NCBI GenBank assembly: GCA_000715605.1
Contig: KL568540.1
Span: 61,815 to 73,251, forward strand
DNA: 11,437 nucleotides
From: Streptomyces speibonae
GTDB taxonomy: Bacteria; Actinomycetota; Actinomycetes; Streptomycetales; Streptomycetaceae
Reading direction: 5' to 3'
This document shows, piece after piece, positions 1-8,904 of this stretch; within the stretch, counting starts at the first letter, position 1, and every line of letters begins with the position of its first letter. The position numbers and the translations under genes are program-made. A model generated the notes under the pieces. That model was not told the DNA's origin. It was given only the letters and a program-made list of their open reading frames with translations, and ran no database searches.

Positions 1-333
1 GGCTGCAACGCCCTGCTGGACCTGCCGGAGCCGCCGACCGCGGTGTTCGCGGCCAGCGACCAGATGGCCCTGGGCGCGGTCGAGGCCCTGCGCGCCCGGG
101 GGCTGAGGGTCCCGCAGGACCTGAGCGTGGTCGGTTTCGACGACCTTCCGGAAGTGCGCTGGTCGGCGCCGCCGCTGACCACGGTCCGCCAGCCCCTCTC
201 CGACATGGGCAGACTCGCCGTCCGCACGGTGCTCCGCCTCGCCCGTGGCGAACAGCCGGACTCGCCCCGTGTGGAACTGGGCACCGAACTGGTCGTCCGG
301 TCGAGCACGGCGCCGCCCGCCGGCCGGGACTGA
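1..333 (+). CDS. LacI/GalR-family transcriptional regulator, C-terminal part (5' end outside window)
   Basis: This is the C-terminal part of the periplasmic-binding-protein-like effector domain of a LacI/GalR repressor. The frame is open from base 1 with no start, so the DNA-binding domain and most of the sensor lie upstream. Visible family signatures are the FAASDQMALGAVEALRARG segment, the VPQDLSVVGFDD segment, and the PPLTTVRQPLSDMGRLAV stretch, in the order usual for the last ~100 residues of these proteins. It ends at TGA 331-333 and is followed at once by a GC-rich hairpin. Family members usually bind a sugar and control a nearby sugar-uptake or catabolic operon. The sugar and target cannot be inferred because the neighbouring genes are upstream. 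It has no evident functional tie to the molybdate genes that follow. Confidence 0.93.
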   Translation, partial: GCNALLDLPEPPTAVFAASDQMALGAVEALRARGLRVPQDLSVVGFDDLPEVRWSAPPLTTVRQPLSDMGRLAVRTVLRLARGEQPDSPRVELGTELVVRSSTAPPAGRD

Positions 334-340
334 CCGGGCC

Positions 341-363
341 GGCCCGGGCCCGTCTCCCGGGCC
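341..363 (+). terminator. GC-rich hairpin after the LacI-type gene
   Basis: A perfect 8-bp inverted repeat (GGCCCGGG 341-348, CCCGGGCC 356-363) with a 7-nt loop begins 7 nt after the stop codon. There is no U-tract, as is common for actinobacterial terminators. It ends 9 bp before the probable -10 box of the next gene, so it probably insulates that gene from read-through. Confidence 0.6.
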
Positions 364-372
364 CCGGCAGCC

Positions 373-386
373 TAGGGTGACCGGCA
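373..386 (+). promoter_or_regulatory. Candidate leaderless promoter of the HTH-Mop regulator
   Basis: The hexamer TAGGGT (373-378) fits the TAnnnT actinobacterial -10 pattern and is followed after 7 nt (GACCGGC) by the ATG at 386. Transcription would start at or one base before the start codon. No purine-rich Shine-Dalgarno lies upstream of that ATG, which agrees with a leaderless message. No convincing -35 box is seen (350-355 is CCGTCT). The promoter is inferred from spacing only. Confidence 0.45.
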
Positions 387-781
387 TGCAGTCCTACACG
401 ATCGGTCAGGCAGCGAGACTGCTCGGAGTGAGCCCGGACACCGCCCGCCGCTGGGCCGACGCGGGTCGCATCGTCACCCATCGGGACGAAGGCGGGCGGC
501 GGCTCATCGACGGGCGGGACCTGGCCGCCTTCTCCGTCGAACTCGCCAAGGCGGGCAACACCGAGGAGGACACGCCGTACACCTCCGCCCGCAACGCCTT
601 CCCCGGCATCGTCACGGCGATCAAGCTCGGCGATGTCGCCGCCCAGGTCGAGATCCAGGCCGGACCGCACCGCCTCGTCTCCCTGCTCACCCGGGAGGCC
701 GTGGAGGAACTGGGCCTGGAGGTCGGCATGGAGGCCACCGCCCGGGTGAAGTCGACAAACGTCCATATCGACCGCACCTGA
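386..781 (+). CDS. Helix-turn-helix regulator with C-terminal Mop (molybdate-binding) domain
   Basis: A 131-residue protein, probably a molybdate-responsive transcription factor. Residues about 4-50 form an excisionase/MerR-type helix-turn-helix, with TIGQAARLLGVSPDTARRW followed by a wing-like GRRLIDGRDLAAF. Residues about 67-130 are a classic Mop/TOBE domain: SARNAFPGIV, then HRLVSLLTREAVEELGL, then VGMEATARVKSTNV. Mop domains bind molybdate or tungstate oxyanions, usually as oligomers. Canonical ModE of E. coli instead uses a winged helix plus two Mop repeats, so this is a different and shorter architecture with one Mop. The start ATG 386 is chosen because the helix-turn-helix begins right after it; the frame extends further upstream only through unrelated GC-rich sequence. 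The gene lies 165 bp upstream of modA on the same strand, so control of modABC is the natural inference. Whether it activates or represses cannot be told. Confidence 0.88.
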   Translation: MQSYTIGQAARLLGVSPDTARRWADAGRIVTHRDEGGRRLIDGRDLAAFSVELAKAGNTEEDTPYTSARNAFPGIVTAIKLGDVAAQVEIQAGPHRLVSLLTREAVEELGLEVGMEATARVKSTNVHIDRT

Positions 782-882
782 GCGGGACGGCGGCGCTTAC
801 GGAGACGCACTTACCGGCGTGTGCGCCTCATTGCCTCGCTCGTGCGATGTGATTCGGGACTTCCGCCTCGCACCTGCGTGGG

Positions 883-888
883 TATGAT
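883..888 (+). promoter_or_regulatory. Candidate -10 box of the modABC promoter
   Basis: TATGAT (883-888) is a near-consensus -10 hexamer in an otherwise GC-rich gap. It would place the transcript start near 895 and give modA a leader of about 50 nt. The -35 region at 17-bp spacing reads CTTCCG (860-865), a poor match, which suggests dependence on an activator or weak basal activity. An inverted repeat, GTGCGA (842-847) / TCGCAC (868-873), ends 9 bp upstream of this -10 and overlaps the expected -35 position. Confidence 0.45.
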
Positions 889-946
889 CGGCGTATCGGA
901 TGGGGCTCCGTGGCCCCTCCCCCAGCCGCCGAGGGAGTGCGTGGAG

Positions 947-1759
947 ATGCCCCGTTCCGCCGCGTGGACACGCCGGCTGCGCCGGATCGGCGCTCCGGCC
1001 GCCGGTGCCCTCCTCGCGCTGAGCGCCTGCTCCGCGCCCGGTTCCGAGGCCGGTCCGGGCGCCGGGGCGGACGGAGCGGGCCCCGCCGGCACGGTCACGG
1101 TGTTCGCGGCCGCCTCGCTGAAGGAGAGCTTCACGGAACTGGGCGAGCGGTTCGAGAAGGCCCACCCCGGCGCCCGGGTCGCCTTCAACTTCGGTGGCAG
1201 CGACACCCTGGCCGCGGGCATCGCAAACGGCGCCCCGGCCGATGTGTTCGCGGCGGCCGGCCCCACCCCCATGAAGCTCGTCACCGATCAGGGACTCACG
1301 GACGGCGCCCCGAGCACCTTCGCCCGCAACCGGCTCGAGATCGCCACCGCGCCGGGCAACCCGCACCGGATCGACTCCCTCCAGGACCTGGCCGACCCCG
1401 GTCTGAAGGTCGTGCTGTGCGACACCACGGTTCCCTGCGGGGCGGCCGCGCGGACCGCGCTCACGGCCGGCGGCGTCGACGTGTCACCCGCTTCCTACGA
1501 GCGGGACGTCAAGAGCGCCCTGACCAAGGTGCGGCTGAAGGAGGCCGACGCCGCCGTCGTGTACCGCACCGATGTACGGGCCGCGGGTGACACGGTGGAG
1601 GGCGTGGAGTTCCCGGAGGCCGGGCGAGCCGTGAACGACTATCCCCTCGCCGTGCTCGACAACGCACCGAACCCGGGTGCCGCCGAAGCGTTCGTGCGGC
1701 TGGTGACGTCCGCTGAAGGCCGGAAGGTGCTGGGCGAGGCGGGGTTCCTCGCACCATGA
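947..1759 (+). CDS. modA: Molybdate ABC transporter substrate-binding lipoprotein ModA
   Basis: A 270-residue extracytoplasmic receptor that captures molybdate for ModBC. ATG 947 is chosen because it gives a complete lipoprotein signal peptide: a basic N-terminus (RR at 9-10, RLRR), a hydrophobic stretch at about 14-25, and the lipobox LSAC with Cys28 as the lipidated residue. GAGGGAG (931-937) is the likely ribosome binding site, 9 nt upstream. The frame is open further upstream to 821, but that would bury the signal peptide. ModA signatures are VFAAASLKESF (52-62), FGGSDTLAAGI plus GAPADVFAAA (82-104), FARNRLEIA (125-133) and KEADAAVVYRTDV (198-210), all in the usual order. Two cysteines, C158 and C164, flank the loop where proteobacterial ModA normally has none and might form a disulfide. 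The stop overlaps the modB start (ATGA), so modA and modB are translationally coupled. Confidence 0.95.
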   Translation: MPRSAAWTRRLRRIGAPAAGALLALSACSAPGSEAGPGAGADGAGPAGTVTVFAAASLKESFTELGERFEKAHPGARVAFNFGGSDTLAAGIANGAPADVFAAAGPTPMKLVTDQGLTDGAPSTFARNRLEIATAPGNPHRIDSLQDLADPGLKVVLCDTTVPCGAAARTALTAGGVDVSPASYERDVKSALTKVRLKEADAAVVYRTDVRAAGDTVEGVEFPEAGRAVNDYPLAVLDNAPNPGAAEAFVRLVTSAEGRKVLGEAGFLAP

Positions 1760-2583
1760 GCATCCGCCGTGCGACTCCCCGGAAGACCCGCCCGCGTGCC
1801 CCCGGCCGCGGCGTCCCGCCCGCGCTCCTCCTGCCCGCGCTGCTCGGCCTGGCGTTCCTCCTGGTGCCCCTGCTCGCGCTGCTCCTGCGGGCGCCCTGGC
1901 GCAGCCTCCCGGAGCAGCTCACCAGCCCGCAGGTGTGGGAGGCGCTGCGCCTGTCGCTGGTGTGCGCCACCACGGCGACCGCGCTGAGCCTGGTGGTCGG
2001 CGTCCCCCTGGCGTGGCTGCTGGCGCGCACGGACTTCCCCGGCCGGGGCCTGGTCCGCGCCCTGGTGACGCTCCCGCTGGTGCTGCCTCCGGTGGTGGGC
2101 GGCGTCGCCCTGCTGCTCGCGCTGGGCCGCAACGGCGTCGTGGGCCAGTGGCTGGACGCGTGGTTCGGCATCACGCTGCCGTTCACCACCACGGGCGTGG
2201 TCCTCGCCGAGACGTTCGTGGCGATGCCGTTCCTCGTCATCAGCGTGGAGGGCACGCTGCGGGCCGCCGACCCGCGCTACGAGGAGGCGGCCACCACGCT
2301 GGGCGCCTCCCGCTTCACCGCCTTCCGCCGCGTCACGCTGCCGCTGATCGCCCCCGGTGTCGCGGCCGGCGCGGTGCTCGCCTGGGCGCGCGCGCTCGGG
2401 GAGTTCGGAGCGACGATCACCTTCGCCGGGAACTTCCCCGGCCGCACCCAGACCATGCCGCTGGCGGTCTACCTCGCCCTGCAGAGCGACCCGGCGGCCG
2501 CGATCGCGCTCAGCCTGGTCCTGCTGGCGGTCTCCATCGCCGTCCTGGCCGGGCTGCGGGACCGCTGGATGAGGGCGGTGTGA
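1756..2583 (+). CDS. modB: Molybdate ABC transporter permease ModB
   Basis: A 275-residue membrane channel of the molybdate importer. Hydrophobic segments lie at about 21-44, 63-89, 99-123, 147-168, 196-215 and 247-266, close to the usual five to six helices. The cytoplasmic EAA loop that docks on the ATPase is clear at about 176-201 (EEAATTLGASRFTAFRRVTL followed by PLIAPG). The ALGEFGATITFAGN segment at 213-226 is typical of ModB and CysTW-type permeases. The start codon overlaps the modA stop by 4 bp, and modC begins 4 bp after its own stop. ModA upstream and the Mop-tailed ATPase downstream distinguish it from sulfate permeases of the same family. Confidence 0.95.
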   Translation: MSIRRATPRKTRPRAPGRGVPPALLLPALLGLAFLLVPLLALLLRAPWRSLPEQLTSPQVWEALRLSLVCATTATALSLVVGVPLAWLLARTDFPGRGLVRALVTLPLVLPPVVGGVALLLALGRNGVVGQWLDAWFGITLPFTTTGVVLAETFVAMPFLVISVEGTLRAADPRYEEAATTLGASRFTAFRRVTLPLIAPGVAAGAVLAWARALGEFGATITFAGNFPGRTQTMPLAVYLALQSDPAAAIALSLVLLAVSIAVLAGLRDRWMRAV

Positions 2584-2587
2584 CGCC

Positions 2588-3676
2588 ATGCCGACGAGAA
2601 ATCCCGAGAACGCGGGCGCGGCCCCCGTAGCCTCCGACGGCGGACTGGACGCACGGCTCGTGGTGGACCGCGGCTCCTTCCGCCTCGACCTCGCGCTGAC
2701 CGCCGCTCCCGGTGACGTCGTCGCCCTGCTGGGCCCGAACGGCGCGGGCAAGACCACGGCCCTGCGCGCCCTGGCGGGGCTCGCTCCCCTGACCGAGGGG
2801 CACCTGCGGCTGGACGGCGCGGACCTGCGCCGGACGGCGCCGGAGGCCCGTCCGGTCGGCGTCGTCTTCCAGGATTATCTGCTCTTCCCGCATCTGACCG
2901 CACTGGACAACGTGGCCTTCGGGCCGCGCTGCCGGGGCGCCGGCAAGGCGGAGGCGCGGGCCCGTGCCGCCGGGTGGCTGGACCGCATGGGGCTGGCGGA
3001 GCACGCCGGCAGCAAGCCCCGGCACCTCTCCGGCGGCCAGGCCCAGCGCGTGGCGCTCGCCCGCGCCCTGGCCACGCACCCCCGGCTGCTGCTCCTGGAC
3101 GAACCGCTCGCCGCCCTGGACGCCCGCACGAGGCTGGAGGTGCGCGCACAGCTGCGCCGTCATCTGGCCGCGTTCGAGGCCGTCGCGGTCCTGGTCACGC
3201 ACGACCCGCTGGACGCCATGGTGCTGGCCGACCGTCTGATGGTCGTGGAACAGGGCCGGCTCGTGCAGCAGGGCAGCCCGTCCGACATCGCCCGTCACCC
3301 CCGCACCGAGTACATCGCCCAGCTGGTCGGCCTCAACCTGTACCGAGGGCGGGCGGACGGCCACACGGTACGGCTCGACGCGGGCCCGGCGGTGCACACC
3401 ACCGAGGACCTCTCCGGGCCGGCGTTCGTGGCGTTCGCGCCCGGCGCGGTGACGCTCCACCGGGAGCGGCCCACGGGGTCCAGCGCCCGCAACCTCTGGC
3501 GCTGCTCGGTCGCCGGGCTGGAGAGCCACGGCGACCAGATCCGCGTGGAACTCACCGGTGAACTCCCCCTCACCGCCGACCTCACCACAGCCGCCGCAGC
3601 CGACCTCGACCTGCACCAGGGCATGACGGTCTGGGCAGCGCTGAAGGCCACCCAAACCCACGCCTACCCGGCCTGA
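2588..3676 (+). CDS. modC: Molybdate ABC transporter ATP-binding protein ModC with C-terminal Mop/TOBE domain
   Basis: A 362-residue ATPase that powers molybdate import. All nucleotide-binding motifs are intact: Walker A GPNGAGKTT at 49-57, Q-loop Gln95 in VVFQDYLLFPH, signature LSGGQAQR at 147-154, Walker B LLLLDE at 167-172, D-loop AALD, and switch His205 in LVTHDP. A TOBE/Mop-like domain fills about 250-361; its best-matching part starts at SARNLWRCSV (299-308), parallel to SARNAFPGIV of the upstream regulator. In known ModC proteins this domain binds oxyanion and can inhibit transport (established for some archaeal homologues). The start follows the modB stop by 4 bp without a strong ribosome binding site, so coupling to modB translation is likely. 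It is the last gene of the operon and is followed by two hairpins. Confidence 0.94.
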   Translation: MPTRNPENAGAAPVASDGGLDARLVVDRGSFRLDLALTAAPGDVVALLGPNGAGKTTALRALAGLAPLTEGHLRLDGADLRRTAPEARPVGVVFQDYLLFPHLTALDNVAFGPRCRGAGKAEARARAAGWLDRMGLAEHAGSKPRHLSGGQAQRVALARALATHPRLLLLDEPLAALDARTRLEVRAQLRRHLAAFEAVAVLVTHDPLDAMVLADRLMVVEQGRLVQQGSPSDIARHPRTEYIAQLVGLNLYRGRADGHTVRLDAGPAVHTTEDLSGPAFVAFAPGAVTLHRERPTGSSARNLWRCSVAGLESHGDQIRVELTGELPLTADLTTAAAADLDLHQGMTVWAALKATQTHAYPA

Positions 3677-3689
3677 CAACGCCGACGGC

Positions 3690-3723
3690 CGGTCCCGCCG
3701 AGCGGATGGGCGGCCGGGGACCG
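3690..3723 (+). terminator. Hairpin after modC
   Basis: CGGTCCC (3690-3696) pairs with GGGACCG (3717-3723), and inside it GCCG (3697-3700) pairs with CGGC (3711-3714), leaving a 2-nt bulge. It starts 13 nt after the modC stop and has no U-tract. It is probably the first of two terminators for the mod operon. Confidence 0.5.
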
Positions 3724-3761
3724 CGGCGCGGGTCGGCCGGGCGTGGCGTTCGGGAGCATGG

Positions 3762-3798
3762 CGAGGGCCCCGCTCGCATGGGTGGAGCGGGGCCCTCG
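3762..3798. terminator. Perfect 14-bp hairpin, probable bidirectional terminator between modC and gcvP
   Basis: CGAGGGCCCCGCTC (3762-3775) is exactly complementary to GAGCGGGGCCCTCG (3785-3798), with a 9-nt loop. The stem ends 8 bp from the gcvP stop codon and lies about 85 bp beyond modC. It can therefore end both convergent transcripts. There is no T-run on either side, which is usual in high-GC actinobacteria. Confidence 0.75.
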
Positions 3799-3806
3799 GG
3801 TGGGGG

Positions 3807-6692
<2,886 letters not shown>

Positions 6693-6757
6693 TGAGGAGG
6701 CCTCCTGGTCCGACGACCTTCGAGGGGCACCACGGTGCGGATGCCCGGACGGCCTCC
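6693..6757 (-). promoter_or_regulatory. Candidate expression platform of the gcvP riboswitch, folding over the ribosome binding site
   Basis: Between the second aptamer and the gcvP ATG the mRNA can form a nested hairpin. GGAGGCC (complement of 6751-6757) pairs with GGCCUCC (6696-6702). Directly inside, GUCCG (6746-6750) pairs with CGGAC (6708-6712). An inner GGGCAUC/GGUGCCC helix can form in the loop. The five bases CAGGA (6703-6707) would bulge out and the next GG would be paired, so the AGGAGG ribosome binding site is half bulged and half buried. There is no U-run after any stem, which argues for translational rather than terminator control. The fold was found by eye. Confidence 0.5.
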
Positions 6758-6957
6758 CCCTCTGTCATCTCAACCTGAGAGCTTCACCGGACCGCCCGCG
6801 GGGATCCGGCTTTCACCGTCGGTGAGAGCGGAAGCCGTCGACACCCGCCCTGCTTTCCAGAGTGACCTCGTCCGTGCGGTACGTGTGCCTGAGAGATTCC
6901 GGGGAGGATTTGCTCCTTCGGCGCCTCCGATGTGCCCGGAGGACTCTCCCGCACGGG
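6757..6957 (-). promoter_or_regulatory. Tandem glycine riboswitch in the gcvP leader
   Basis: Two consecutive glycine aptamers are read on the minus strand. Aptamer 1: P1 is CGUGCGG/CCGCACG (complements of 6949-6955 and 6873-6879), followed by GGGAGAG, the conserved GCGCCGAAGGAGCAAA core (6909-6924), and CUCUCAGGCA (6886-6895). After a linker of about 10 nt, aptamer 2 runs from CUCUGGAAAG: P1 is CUCUG/CAGAG (6858-6862 and 6760-6764), the core is CACCGACGGUGAAAGC (6809-6824), and CUCUCAGG lies at 6774-6781. The layout matches the well-known B. subtilis gcvT tandem riboswitch. Glycine riboswitches normally turn glycine-cleavage genes on, and ones upstream of gcvP and of gcvT-gcvH have been described in Streptomyces. 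The downstream region is consistent with ribosome-binding-site sequestration. Confidence 0.95.
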
Positions 6958-6974
6958 GTCAACGGCCGATTGCC

Positions 6975-6980
6975 AGGGTA
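6975..6980 (-). promoter_or_regulatory. Candidate -10 box for the gcvP riboswitch transcript
   Basis: TACCCT on the minus strand fits TAnnnT and would start transcription near 6968, a dozen bases before aptamer 1 P1. No good -35 box is seen at 17-18 bp. It is the best candidate in the 117-bp gap between the riboswitch and the divergent PRC-barrel gene, but the support is position and one hexamer only. Confidence 0.3.
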
Positions 6981-7074
6981 CCAGCGGGCATGGGACGGGG
7001 GCTTCGAGTGGCCGCACCACCGATTGTGCCTTTTTGTAGTACTTACGGATGAGTGTGTGACCAGTGGAGGGCCC

Positions 7075-7455
7075 GTGCAGACCGACATCGATCCGCGCCA
7101 CCTGATCGGCCGCAAGGCGTTCGACCGCAACGGACACCGGATCGGCACGATCGACGAGGTGTACCTCGACGACGCGACCGGCGAACCGGAGTGGGCGGCG
7201 ATACGCACCGGACTGTTCAGCAGGGACGCCTTCGTCCCACTGGAACCCAGCGAACTGGTCGACGGCGCCCTGCACGTGCCGTACGAACGCGCCCTGATCA
7301 AGGACGCCCCCGACTTCGGTGTGGGCCGCCACCTCTCCCCCGAGCAGGAGCTCCAGCTCTACCACCACTACGGTCTGGACATCGCCGCCCCTCCGCCGCT
7401 CGACGACCGTGACTTCGGTGACCTCGCCGGCAAGGGCAAGGACCAGCAGGGCTGA
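7075..7455 (+). CDS. PRC-barrel domain protein
   Basis: A small 126-residue protein. Residues about 8-75 form a PRC-barrel (IGRKAFDRNGHRIGTIDEVY, EPEWAAIRTGLFSRDAFVPL). A short helical motif, LSPEQELQLYHHYGL, follows at 87-101, and the tail is charged. PRC-barrels occur in photosynthetic reaction centre H subunits and in the RNA-maturation protein RimM. Stand-alone actinobacterial versions are common, with no agreed function. GTG 7075 is chosen because GGAGG (7066-7070) lies just upstream and the barrel begins 8 residues in; an in-frame GTG at 7057 is possible but has a weaker site. The gene is divergent from gcvP and convergent with dinB, whose stop is only 10 bp away. No signal peptide or membrane segment is present. 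Confidence 0.85.
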   Translation: MQTDIDPRHLIGRKAFDRNGHRIGTIDEVYLDDATGEPEWAAIRTGLFSRDAFVPLEPSELVDGALHVPYERALIKDAPDFGVGRHLSPEQELQLYHHYGLDIAAPPPLDDRDFGDLAGKGKDQQG

Positions 7456-7465
7456 CCCGCGCCGC

Positions 7466-8857
7466 TCACCCGTCGGCCGGTCCCGCCCCGCCGCCCGCCT
7501 GCACGCCCTCGCCCTCCTTGGGCGCGCGGGACACCAGCGGCAGCGGGTCCGCCGGTTCCAGGGCCGGGTCGTCGACGCGGAAGGTCCGCACCCGGCCCGG
7601 GCCCGAGTCGGGCGTCTCGAACCGCACCGTGACCCGGCCGAGACCGCTGCCCTGCACCCACCCGTGTCCGTGCACGGCGTGCCGTACGTCGTGTCCCGCC
7701 GGCCAGCGCCGCTCGGCGGGCGTGGGGACCTCGACGGCGGGCGCGGCCTCGGTCTCGTCGTGGACGGGGTCCTCCTCGTTCCCGCCGGCGGCCTGCGCGA
7801 ACAGGTCCTCCTGCGTGTAGTCGGCCAGTCCGCTGACCCCCACGCCGAGCAGACGGACCCCGCCCGTGGTGTCGACCGCATCCAGCAGCCGCGCCGCGGC
7901 CTCCCGCACGACGGCCGGGTCGTCCGTGGGGCCCCGGAGGGTCTCCGACCGGGTGAGCGTGGAGAAGTCGTACCGCCGCACCTTCAGCACGATGGTGCGG
8001 CCCGACAGGCCCGCTCCCCGCAGCCTGCGCACACACCGGTCGGCGAGCCGCTGCACCTCCGTGGCGACCCGCACCCGGTCGTGGATGTCGATGTCGTAGG
8101 TGTCCTCGACCGACACCGACTTGGTCTCCCGCTCGGCGACCACGGGCCGCTCGTCCCGGGCCAGCGCCATCGCGTACAGCGCGTGCCCATGGGCCCGGCC
8201 CAGCAGCCGTACCAGCTCGTCCTCCCCCGCCTCGGCGAGTTCGTCGACCGTGTGGATGCCGGCCCGGCGCAGGTGGTCTCCGGTGGCGGGGCCCACGCCC
8301 GGCAGGGTCCGCACCGACAGCGGCCCCAGCAGCGCCCGCTCCGTCCCCGGCTCGATCAGCACCAGCCCGTCCGGCTTGGCCTGCTCCGACCCGATCTTCG
8401 CCAGCATCTTGGAGGCCGCGAGGCCCACCGAGCCGGTGAGCCCTGTGACCTCCCGTATGTCCGCCCGGAGCTTGGCCCCCGCCAGGCGGGCCGACCGCTC
8501 GTCCCAGGCGCTGCCACCGGCCTCCAGGTCCACGAACGCCTCGTCCAGGCTGAGCGGCTCCACCAGGGGCGACAGGGCCCGCAGCAGTTCCATGACCTGC
8601 TCGCTGACCGACCGGTAGAGGGTGAACCGCGGCACCAGAAAGGCGGCGTTCGGCGCGAGCCGCCGGGCCTGGGACATGGGCATCGCCGAGTGGACGCCGA
8701 AGACCCGGGCCTCGTACGAGGCCGTGGCCACCACTCCGCGGGGACCGAGGCCGCCCACGATCACGGCCTTCCCGCGCAGGCTCGGCTTCGATGCCTGCTC
8801 CACCGAGGCGTAGAAGGCATCCATGTCGAGATGCAGGATCGTGGGCGCGGATCTCAC
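7466..8857 (-). CDS. dinB: DNA polymerase IV (Y-family DinB) with extra C-terminal domain
   Basis: A 463-residue translesion polymerase. The catalytic metal ligands are present: Asp11 in HLDMDAFYASVE and Asp105/Glu106 in LSLDEAF. Tyr16 occupies the steric-gate position. The VGLAASKMLAKIGSEQAKPDG stretch and the LPGVGPATGDHLRRAGI helix-hairpin-helix (thumb) follow, then the little-finger domain. QEDLF at 349-353 is a beta-clamp binding motif (QxxLF type). In most DinB proteins that motif is at or near the end. Here about 110 residues follow: an acidic linker, then a compact stretch (383-442) rich in Gly, Val and aromatics that looks like a small beta-barrel. The GTG start is forced by an in-frame stop (TAG) just upstream; the ribosome binding site is poor. 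No actinobacterial SOS box is visible in the 53-bp gap upstream. Confidence 0.95.
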   Translation of the reverse strand: MRSAPTILHLDMDAFYASVEQASKPSLRGKAVIVGGLGPRGVVATASYEARVFGVHSAMPMSQARRLAPNAAFLVPRFTLYRSVSEQVMELLRALSPLVEPLSLDEAFVDLEAGGSAWDERSARLAGAKLRADIREVTGLTGSVGLAASKMLAKIGSEQAKPDGLVLIEPGTERALLGPLSVRTLPGVGPATGDHLRRAGIHTVDELAEAGEDELVRLLGRAHGHALYAMALARDERPVVAERETKSVSVEDTYDIDIHDRVRVATEVQRLADRCVRRLRGAGLSGRTIVLKVRRYDFSTLTRSETLRGPTDDPAVVREAAARLLDAVDTTGGVRLLGVGVSGLADYTQEDLFAQAAGGNEEDPVHDETEAAPAVEVPTPAERRWPAGHDVRHAVHGHGWVQGSGLGRVTVRFETPDSGPGRVRTFRVDDPALEPADPLPLVSRAPKEGEGVQAGGGAGPADG

Positions 8858-8889
8858 ATGTCCGATGCTGCCCTATGCCACTGACATTT

Positions 8890-8904
8890 CCCTCTTCGCG
8901 AGGG
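8890..8904 (-). terminator. Short hairpin after the Rv1830-like MerR gene
   Basis: On the minus strand, CCCTC and GAGGG form a 5-bp stem with a 5-nt loop, followed by AAATG. It starts 6 nt after the stop codon. It is weak, so read-through into dinB is quite possible. Confidence 0.3.

Noticed and set aside
821..946. Upstream extension of modA to 821
   Set aside because: The extension would hide the lipoprotein signal peptide and run through the candidate -10 box (883-888). ATG 947 gives a proper signal sequence.
1639..3679. Long minus-strand frames opposite modB and modC
   Set aside because: They are Arg/Gly/Pro-rich, overlap clearly functional transporter genes and carry no recognisable motif.
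7319..8884. 521-codon open frame on the + strand opposite dinB
   Set aside because: It overlaps both the PRC-barrel gene and dinB in another frame, is rich in Arg, Pro, Gly and His, and shows no family motif. It is a composition shadow.
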